This document shows, in pieces, positions 58,136 through 64,000 of a DNA stretch of 64,000 bases (positions are counted from its first letter, which is position 1; each line of letters begins with the position of its first letter). The stretch is from Streptomyces sp. NBC_00102 (lineage in GTDB: Bacteria > Actinomycetota > Actinomycetes > Streptomycetales > Streptomycetaceae), in the NCBI RefSeq assembly GCF_026343115.1, contig NZ_JAPEMC010000005.1, positions 1 through 64,000 on the forward strand. The letters run 5' to 3'. The notes below the pieces were generated by a model that saw only the letters and a list, made by a program, of their open reading frames with translations, had not been told where the DNA came from and searched no databases. A program made the translations under genes and the position numbers.

Positions 58136-59959
58136 GTGCACCACCCCTCCGTTCCCCGTCCGGAGTACCCGCGACCGCAGTTCGTCCGCCGCGACTGGCT
58201 CAACCTCAACGGGACCTGGCAGTTCGAGACCGACCAGGGCGACAGCGGCCTCGAACGAGGGCTCCTCGGCCGCGACCTCACCGGCGAGATCCTCGTACCC
58301 TTCGCCCCCGAGTCCGAGCTCTCGGGCGTCGGTGACACCGACTTCCTGGAGGCCGTCTGGTACCGGCGGCGGTTCACCCCGCCCGCCGAATGGGCCGGCC
58401 GCCGCGTGCTGTTGCACTTCGGAGCCGTCGACCACGACACCACCGTCTGGGTGGACGGCACCGAAGTGGTGCGCCACCGGGGCGGATTCACTCCCTTCAC
58501 CGCAGATCTCGGCGAACTCGCCCAGGCCGGGCGGGAAGTGGAGATCACCGTCCGTGCCCGTGACCCGAAGGCCGGCCCGCAGGCCCGCGGCAAGCAGGCG
58601 ACCCAATACGCCAACCACGACTGCAACTACACCCGCACCACCGGAATCTGGCAGACCGTCTGGGCGGAGCCCGTCCCCGAGACCCACCTGCGCCGCCCCC
58701 GCATCACACCCGACCTGGCCGGCGCCGCCTTCTCCGTCGAACTGCCCCTGTCGGCCAACCGCCCCGGCCACCGGGTACGCGCCGTCGTCAGCGACGGAGC
58801 GGGCGAGGTCTGCCGCGCCGAGGTGCGCGCCGACCTGGACCTCGCACCCCGCCTGCACCTCGCCCTCCCGGAGGGACGGCGCCGCGAATGGAGCCCGGAG
58901 GACCCGTTCCTCTACGACCTTCGGCTCGAACTCCTCGACGCGGAGGACCGGGTGGTCGACGGCGTCGCGAGCTACGCGGGCCTGCGCGCCGTCTCCATCC
59001 GCGGCCGGGCCGTGCTCCTCAACGGCCGCCCCCGCTTCCAGCGTCTCGTCCTCGACCAGGGGTGGTACCCGGACGGCCTGATGACCGCTCCCTCCGACGA
59101 GGCGCTGATCCGCGACATCGAACTCGCGATGGAGGCAGGCTTCAACGGGGCCCGACTGCACCAGAAGGTCTTCGAGGAGCGCTTCCTCTACCACGCCGAC
59201 CGGCTCGGGTACCTCGTCTGGGGCGAGTTCGGCGACTGGGGCTGCGAGGTCGGCGGGTCCTCCGGCGACAACCAGCGACCCGACGCCTCCTACGTCGCCC
59301 AGTGGCTCGAAGCCGTGGAACGCGACTACTCCCACCCCTCGATCGTCGGCTGGTGCCCGCTGAACGAGACCTACCAGAAGCTCCACGACCGCATCACCCA
59401 ACTCGACGACGTGACCCGGGCGATGTTCCTCGCCACCAAGGCGATGGACACCTCGCGGCCCGTGATCGACTCCTCCGGCTACTCCCACCGAGTCCTGGAG
59501 ACCGACGTCTACGACTCCCACACCTACGAGCAGGACCCCGCCGCCTTCCGGCAGCTCGTTTCCGGACTCGCCAAGGGCGAGCCCTTCGTCAACACGTACG
59601 AGAACGGCGCCGACTACTCCCAGCCCTACCGGGGCCAGCCCTACTTCGTCAGCGAGTTCGGCGGGATCTGGTGGGACCCGGAGGCCGCCGCCGAGCAGTC
59701 CGGCAGCGACCGCACGGTCTCCTGGGGCTACGGCGACCGGGTGCGTACCGAGGAGGAGTTCCACGAACGCTTCGCCGGCCTCACCGGGGCACTGCTCGAC
59801 GACCCGGAGATGTTCGGCTACTGCTACACCCAGCTGACCGACGTGTTCCAGGAACAGAACGGCGTCTACCGTTTCGACCGCGGCACCAAGCTCGACATCG
59901 CCCGCGTCCGGGAAGCCCAGTTGCGGCCCGCCGCCTTCGAGGCGCCGGACGCCGGCTGA
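58136..59959 (+). CDS. Intracellular GH2 family glycoside hydrolase
   Basis: The protein has 607 residues without a signal peptide, so it acts on imported sugars. Domain order follows GH2: a sugar-binding jelly roll (WYRRRFTPPAEWAGRRVLLH, then VWVDGTEVVRHRGGFTPF), an immunoglobulin-like part, and a TIM barrel. The acid/base is E411 in CPLNETY and the nucleophile is E507 in VSEFGG. This group covers beta-galactosidases, beta-glucuronidases and beta-mannosidases; I cannot choose among them. It starts at GTG 58136 with CTGGAG upstream. Last gene of the operon, 75 bases after the permease, ended by a strong terminator. Confidence 0.9.
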   Translation: MHHPSVPRPEYPRPQFVRRDWLNLNGTWQFETDQGDSGLERGLLGRDLTGEILVPFAPESELSGVGDTDFLEAVWYRRRFTPPAEWAGRRVLLHFGAVDHDTTVWVDGTEVVRHRGGFTPFTADLGELAQAGREVEITVRARDPKAGPQARGKQATQYANHDCNYTRTTGIWQTVWAEPVPETHLRRPRITPDLAGAAFSVELPLSANRPGHRVRAVVSDGAGEVCRAEVRADLDLAPRLHLALPEGRRREWSPEDPFLYDLRLELLDAEDRVVDGVASYAGLRAVSIRGRAVLLNGRPRFQRLVLDQGWYPDGLMTAPSDEALIRDIELAMEAGFNGARLHQKVFEERFLYHADRLGYLVWGEFGDWGCEVGGSSGDNQRPDASYVAQWLEAVERDYSHPSIVGWCPLNETYQKLHDRITQLDDVTRAMFLATKAMDTSRPVIDSSGYSHRVLETDVYDSHTYEQDPAAFRQLVSGLAKGEPFVNTYENGADYSQPYRGQPYFVSEFGGIWWDPEAAAEQSGSDRTVSWGYGDRVRTEEEFHERFAGLTGALLDDPEMFGYCYTQLTDVFQEQNGVYRFDRGTKLDIARVREAQLRPAAFEAPDAG

Positions 59960-59971
59960 CGGGTGCGACGG

Positions 59972-60002
59972 CGGGTGCCCGGCCCACGGGGCCGGGCACC
60001 CG
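59972..60002. terminator. Bidirectional terminator hairpin
   Basis: Perfect 14-bp arms (CGGGTGCCCGGCCC and its reverse complement) with a 3-base loop, between the convergent GH2 and sialidase-like genes. Confidence 0.88.
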
Positions 60003-60008
60003 CTCGTC

Positions 60009-61784
60009 TCAGACCCGCTGAAGCAGCCAGAGCTGCGGCTGCTGACCGTTGCAGGTCCACTGCTGGACGTTCGCCCCCGCCGTGCGCGAGCCCTGGGCGA
60101 CGTCCAGGCACTGCCCGGCGGACTTCACCACGAGGCGGTAGTAGCCGCGCCCGGCGCTCTCCAGCCGCCAGTCCTGCGCCGCCAGTGCGTTGCAGTACCA
60201 CTGACGGACGTTCGCACCGGGGGCGGCGGAACCGTTCTCCACGTCCACGCAGTAACCGCTGTTCCCGGCGGTGAGCGTGAAATAGCCGCCACCGCGGGCT
60301 CGCACGAACCACTCCTGAGGGCCCAGGCCGTTGCAGGTCCACTGCTGGATGTTGCCGCCGGCGGCGCGCGAGTCACCGGCCACGTCCAGGCAGTTCCCGC
60401 TGTTGGCGTTCACCAGCCGGTACCGCGCCCCGTCCACGACCCCGGCCGCGTCGCCGCTGCCGGTGACCGGGCCGGTCGCCACGTACGGACGGCAGACGGA
60501 GCCGTCCCAGTCCGTCGCGATCTGCAGCACCGTGCGTCCATCGGCGGAGGGCAGCAGCGGTGAGCTGTAGTTCGGGCAGTACGTCGCGGTCGGCGCCGCG
60601 ACCCGTACCGGGGCCTCGATCTCGTACCACGGACCGGTGCCGTTCTCCGTGTTGGCCAGGATCGTGCGCCCGCTGTCCGCCGCGGGCGTGCCGTCACGGT
60701 TGAGGAGCTGCTGGCCGACCAGCAGGAGCCGGCCGTTCGGCCCGCCGCCGGGCGCGGGTGCCCAGGCGATGGTGGGCGCGGCACGGAAGTACTTGCCGTC
60801 CACGGTCTCCGGACGGAACCCCAGCGAGCCGGCCGAGCCCCAGTCCCAGCCGTCCGGGGAGGTGCGGTAGTGCACCACGCACTGGTACTGCCCGCCCGGA
60901 TTGCAGATCTCGTAACTCATCAGGTATGTGCCGTTCGGCAGCCGGCGCACCACGGGCATGCCGGGCCGGTCCGGTTCCCAGGCGCTGGCCACCGTGTCGC
61001 GGCGGTCCTGCCAGTGGACGCCGTCGTAACTGCGCGCGGCGGAGAGCTTCTGGTCGTGGGCCGGATCGGTCTCGTCCGCGTAGTGACAGACGAGCGCGCC
61101 GTCGGCGGCCACCGAGAACTCCGGCTCCCACAGCCCGCCGGTCCCGGTCGCGGTGGCACAGGAGGAGAGGTACGTCCAGGTGCGGCCCACGTCGGTGCTG
61201 CGCCAGACACGCAGGGCCATGCGCCGGTCCGGCTCGTCCTGCCCGGCCGAGGCGGCCCACAGCAACGTGCCCGCGGACAGCGATCCGACCTGCTGAGGAA
61301 GTTCGAACAGGGTCGAGCAGCACAGGCCCTGCCCGCTCGCCGACTCCGGGTCGGCGATCCTGCCCACCTGCCGGAAGGTGGCTCCGGCGTCGGTGCTCTC
61401 GTGGATGGCGCCGATGCCGTTGTTGCCGTCGAAGGTCACGACGCTCGCGAGCACCCGGCCGTTGGCGGCACCGCTGTGCTCCAGCCGGATGGCACGGGGA
61501 TAGAGGCCTGTACCGCTGCCGAGCGGTGTGCCGGTGGCCGCGAGCGAGGCCCCCTGGGGCCCGGCTCCGGACAGTGCGGAGGTGACGGGAGGCGCGGGCG
61601 CGGGAAGTACGGGTGCGGGCGCGGCCGACGCGCCCGCCGGTGCCGGCGTCAGGCTCAGCGCCGCGGCCGCGGCCACGGCTGCCAGGACGGCGCGCAGCGG
61701 CCGTCCGGCACGGTGACCGCCGGTCGAGGAGGCGGGGGTCGGGAGGGGAGTGGGGCGGAGCGGTCGGCGTAAGGAGAAGAGCAC
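60009..61784 (-). CDS. Secreted sialidase-fold glycoside hydrolase with C-terminal ricin-B lectin
   Basis: The protein has 591 residues. A long signal peptide ends near PAGASA. A six-bladed propeller follows, with Asp-box repeats (ESTDAGATF, STDVGRTW, SYDGVHW and similar), as in GH33 sialidases and GH93 exo-arabinanases. The last 140 or so residues are a ricin-B (CBM13) lectin with three QxW repeats: QQWTCNGLGPQEW, RQWYCNALAAQDW and QQWTCNGQQPQLW. It should bind a polysaccharide or glycan and release terminal sugars outside the cell. It starts at GTG 61784 with AAGGA upstream. A LacI-type operator overlaps its promoter. The true substrate is open; the GH2 enzyme may act on the released sugar. 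Confidence 0.85.
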   Translation of the reverse strand: MLFSLRRPLRPTPLPTPASSTGGHRAGRPLRAVLAAVAAAAALSLTPAPAGASAAPAPVLPAPAPPVTSALSGAGPQGASLAATGTPLGSGTGLYPRAIRLEHSGAANGRVLASVVTFDGNNGIGAIHESTDAGATFRQVGRIADPESASGQGLCCSTLFELPQQVGSLSAGTLLWAASAGQDEPDRRMALRVWRSTDVGRTWTYLSSCATATGTGGLWEPEFSVAADGALVCHYADETDPAHDQKLSAARSYDGVHWQDRRDTVASAWEPDRPGMPVVRRLPNGTYLMSYEICNPGGQYQCVVHYRTSPDGWDWGSAGSLGFRPETVDGKYFRAAPTIAWAPAPGGGPNGRLLLVGQQLLNRDGTPAADSGRTILANTENGTGPWYEIEAPVRVAAPTATYCPNYSSPLLPSADGRTVLQIATDWDGSVCRPYVATGPVTGSGDAAGVVDGARYRLVNANSGNCLDVAGDSRAAGGNIQQWTCNGLGPQEWFVRARGGGYFTLTAGNSGYCVDVENGSAAPGANVRQWYCNALAAQDWRLESAGRGYYRLVVKSAGQCLDVAQGSRTAGANVQQWTCNGQQPQLWLLQRV

Positions 61785-62311
61785 GGGTTTCCTTCCCTGA
61801 GGCGCGGTGGCGCGACAGGACGGCCTGCGGGTGCGGGCCGCGGCTGTCGTCCCTTCGGGTTCGGGTTCGCGCACGGGGAACGGGGGCGCCGTCGCAGCCG
61901 GCGGCGCACGTGCACGAGTGGCGTGCGGATGTGCTGACGTGCTGACAGCGACAGAGTAGAACGGTGTATACATCGATGTAAACGAGTGTGTCGGGATCGC
62001 TCCGAGTGGCATCGGGCATACAACGAGAGTTGTGGAATGGGGAGTTGAGGACAGATGGCTTTGCCGGTGCCCTGCTGACGCACCGACAGCCGGACAACCG
62101 CGTGGTCGTGGGTACCCTCATGCGTGGTCCGGTCCCGGACGCCGCCAACGCGCTCGCGCTCGGGCGCCTGCCGTTGGGTAGGCGGTCGGTCCGGTCAAGT
62201 GCGCCTGTCGAAGGCCCCGTTGGCTGATCCGAGCGGTCGCGTGGATGGTCGCAGGTCACATGGCGAGTAACCTGCCGGCCATCTGATCTTCTGCGTGAGA
62301 AGGGGGTTTTG
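61785..62311. other. Non-coding divergent region upstream of the sialidase-like and membrane-protein genes
   Basis: There are 527 bases with no convincing gene. The region contains the operator-overlapped promoter at 61953-61982. The long untranslated leader (about 165 bases) before the sialidase-like gene shows no structure I can name. The promoter for the rightward membrane-protein gene was not placed. Confidence 0.55.
61953..61982 (-). promoter_or_regulatory. Predicted promoter with LacI operator for the sialidase-like gene
   Basis: Read on the minus strand: -35 TTTACA (61982-61977), 18-base spacer, -10 TACTCT (61958-61953). The palindrome TACATCGATGTA (61969-61980), identical to the one before the sugar transporter, overlaps the -35 and spacer. 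Confidence 0.7.
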
Positions 62312-63097
62312 ATGGTGACGTCGTGGTGGGCGCTGGCCTTCGCCGTGATTCTCGCCGTGATGTCCGTGGATGCCTGGCGTCGGGTGATCCGGTCGTGGCA
62401 CACCCGATCGTTGCCCACGGCGCCCATGGCGCTGGTCGATCTCTTCGGACCGGCCGCAGGTCGCAGGCTCATGCGGGCCTCGTGGCTCAACGCCGTGTGC
62501 TGGAGCGGTCTCACCGTCATGTTGCTCGGCGGGGCCTGGCTCCCCTCCGAGGGGCGCGATGCCCCGACGAGCTCCGCGGCGTTGGTGATCACTCTCGTGG
62601 GACTGGGGATCTTCTTCCTCGGCCTCTTCACGCAACTGTCGATCGCCATCTTCGGGTGGCCACTTTCTCTGCTTCCGAGGGACACCAGCGCCGACGCCGG
62701 TGGCGAGGGAGGTGGCCGCACGGGCTGGGAAGACGCGGGGCACGGGAGTCGAAACGCCCAGGCGGACGCGACGGGGAGCGTCAACTCCGCGGACGGCCGT
62801 ACGGAGATCTCCGTACGACGTGACAAGGATGATTCCTTCGCACAGTTGCGACGCTACGACGTGTACGTGGACGGAGAACGTGTGGGCCGCATACGGCGGG
62901 GCGAGGAGTGTTCGGCGCAGATTTCGCCCGGCGCGCATACCGTCCAGGTGAAGATCTCATGGTGCTCCAGTCCGGTCTTCCCGGTCGACGTCACGCCCGG
63001 GGAACGGCGCAACCTCAGCTGCCGGGCCGTTCCCGGAGCCGAGGCCGATCCCGTCGGAGGTATCAGACGTCGAAGCGACGTCCTCGTGCTGCGCTGA
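62312..63097 (+). CDS. Membrane protein with C-terminal PEGA-like domain
   Basis: The protein has 261 residues. Three hydrophobic segments lie in the first 115 residues (near 3-20, 60-78 and 90-115). A polar Gly/Asp-rich linker leads to a beta-rich C-terminal domain (YDVYVDGERVGRIRRGE, then SPGAHTVQVKISW) that resembles PEGA or carboxypeptidase-regulatory-like surface folds. The function is unknown. AGGGGG lies before ATG 62312. It is not obviously linked to either neighbour. Confidence 0.75.
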   Translation: MVTSWWALAFAVILAVMSVDAWRRVIRSWHTRSLPTAPMALVDLFGPAAGRRLMRASWLNAVCWSGLTVMLLGGAWLPSEGRDAPTSSAALVITLVGLGIFFLGLFTQLSIAIFGWPLSLLPRDTSADAGGEGGGRTGWEDAGHGSRNAQADATGSVNSADGRTEISVRRDKDDSFAQLRRYDVYVDGERVGRIRRGEECSAQISPGAHTVQVKISWCSSPVFPVDVTPGERRNLSCRAVPGAEADPVGGIRRRSDVLVLR

Positions 63098-63371
63098 CGG
63101 GGGAGCCGACGACCGCGCCTCCTGCATCTGGTCGTTCGCATGGGCGGTCGAGCCGGGAGAGAACATCCCGGCGGCAGCTGCCCTACGGGCAGCACCTGGA
63201 TCGCGCAGGACCGTAGCGGGTCGACGAGCGAGGAAGCACTGGAAAGAGGTCGACACGTCCTGGTCGTGCGAGTAACCATGCGTGCGGCCCGTGGGCGAGA
63301 CGGCCTCCTGGCCGAAAGCCCTTCGAGCAGCCGCACGGCCCGGGGGACAACCTGGAGGGAAGGGTCTGGCT

Positions 63372-63617
63372 GTGGCAGAGGTCAGCGTCACCTACGACAA
63401 GTCCGTGGGCGCGGCGTACGTGTACTTCACCGAACCTGAGCTCTTCGTAAGGTCGGTGCACACGTATCCCTGCGACCCGGTGGCCGTCGACGGCATGATC
63501 AACCTCGACTTCGACGAGGACGGCCGCCTCATCGGCATCGAGATCCTGGCAGCCAGTTCGAAGATGCCCGAGTACCTCCTCAAGTCCGCGGAGCGGCTGG
63601 ATGCCGAAGGTGATTGA
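63372..63617 (+). CDS. DUF2283 family protein
   Basis: The protein has 81 residues. It has the DUF2283 pattern: VSVTYDKSVGAAYVYF, a middle segment, INLDFDEDGRLIGIEIL and a final helix. The role of the family is unknown; members are small and often occur near toxin-antitoxin or regulatory genes. GTG 63372 is chosen as the start because homologous sequence begins there and GGAGGGAAGGG precedes it. Confidence 0.82.
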   Translation: MAEVSVTYDKSVGAAYVYFTEPELFVRSVHTYPCDPVAVDGMINLDFDEDGRLIGIEILAASSKMPEYLLKSAERLDAEGD

Positions 63618-63630
63618 AGGAGCCTCGCCC

Positions 63631-63654
63631 GGGGCGGGTCCGCTAGCCCCGCCC
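63631..63654 (+). terminator. Short GC-rich hairpin after the DUF2283 gene
   Basis: Arms GGGGCGGG / CCCCGCCC with an 8-base loop, 13 bases after the stop codon. Confidence 0.55.
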
Positions 63655-63795
63655 GCGGAGTGGCCACGCCGTGTGTCGTGCGTACTCGCAACACGCGATG
63701 CGGACCGCTCCTGCGGGCCTCTCGGGCGGAGTGGGCTGGTGAGACCCCAGTCCGACCTCGCAGCCGTTCGTCATGGCCGATGGTGCAACAGCCTC

Positions 63796-64000
63796 TCAAC
63801 TCTCCTCGGCCAGGCCGCAGGCGAAGGGGAACGCCTCGAAGTATGCGCGTCGCTCAGGGTCTTGCTCGGCCCCGGCCAGATTGCCGAGCACGGTCAAGAA
63901 GTGGCTCTGCTGGTCCGGTGGCAGCTGCCCCAGCACCCAGCTCACCGACTCCGTCATCTTTACCGCAGAGTCGGGATCGATCTCGTCGTCCCCGCAGGTG
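63796..64000 (-). CDS. 3' end of an unknown gene (cut by the window edge)
   Basis: The last 67 codons of a leftward gene are visible. They are acidic (DDEIDPDSA, then GAEQDPERRAYFEAFP) and end CGLAEES before the stop at 63796. The 205-base stretch shows normal GC wobble bias and an open frame to the window edge. No family is recognised from this piece. Confidence 0.6.
   Translation of the reverse strand, partial: TCGDDEIDPDSAVKMTESVSWVLGQLPPDQQSHFLTVLGNLAGAEQDPERRAYFEAFPFACGLAEES

Noticed and set aside
60009..61784. True sialidase with sialic acid as substrate
   Set aside because: Asp boxes support the fold only. No sialate lyase or kinase gene is nearby, and the partner enzyme is GH2.

Overview
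The window is GC-rich DNA with strongly G/C-biased third codon positions, GTG starts, ATGA-type gene overlaps and the gene set of a soil actinomycete: an NRPS cluster, secreted cellulases, a CebR-type repressor and many LacI/IclR sugar regulators. It is most likely chromosomal DNA of a Streptomyces or a close relative. No rRNA, tRNA, CRISPR array, phage or plasmid genes were seen.

Layout. (1) 20-5236, minus strand: a dipeptide/oligopeptide ABC importer of four coupled genes, one a permease-ATPase fusion. (2) 5237-6028: a non-coding stretch with a 162-bp MITE-like element. (3) 6029-8950: a small DUF5132-like membrane protein and an ABC exporter with an HMA-like N-terminus. (4) 9057-35680: an NRPS operon. 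One 8007-residue synthetase has seven modules and a thioesterase; it is followed by an MbtH-like protein, a cytochrome P450, an SRPBCC protein and a 66-residue unknown. Read by hand, the A-domain pockets suggest X1-Thr-X3-Pro-Phe-(N-methyl)Tyr-X7, with an EntF-like starter C domain in front and no epimerase domains. (5) 35851-37927: a 5'-truncated flavin reductase and a SigK/RskA-type ECF sigma/anti-sigma pair. (6) 37985-46266, minus strand: a compact five-gene operon. It encodes SbnA- and SbnB-like enzymes for L-2,3-diaminopropionate (Dap), an Fe(II)/2-oxoglutarate dioxygenase, an A-T protein whose pocket resembles the diaminobutyrate/Dap code, and a carrier-plus-membrane protein with the architecture of the C-terminal part of epsilon-poly-lysine synthetase. 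This looks like a split poly-Dap (or Dap-peptide) synthetase and is the most interesting part of the window. (7) 46506-54527: an RsbW-like ATPase, a CebR-like repressor with three operator-like boxes, two secreted GH6 cellulases, an IclR/amidohydrolase divergent pair and a LacI regulator. (8) 54646-61982: a sugar ABC importer, an intracellular GH2 enzyme and a secreted sialidase-like propeller with a ricin-B lectin. The same 12-bp palindrome overlaps the predicted promoters at both ends, so this looks like one LacI regulon. (9) 62312-64000: a membrane protein, a DUF2283 protein and the 3' end of an unknown gene.

How the genes fit together. Regions 4 and 6 are two separate-looking biosynthetic operons in opposite orientation, with the sigma/anti-sigma pair between them. 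The Dap enzymes may serve only their own synthetase, but two adenylation domains of the giant NRPS have acidic pockets and could also take a diamino acid. Regions 7 and 8 are carbon-scavenging loci: secreted enzymes cut polymer outside, importers take up the pieces, and LacI-family repressors gate expression.

Limits: families, specificity codes and residue numbers were read by eye. No database search or structure prediction was run, and the products named are predictions.
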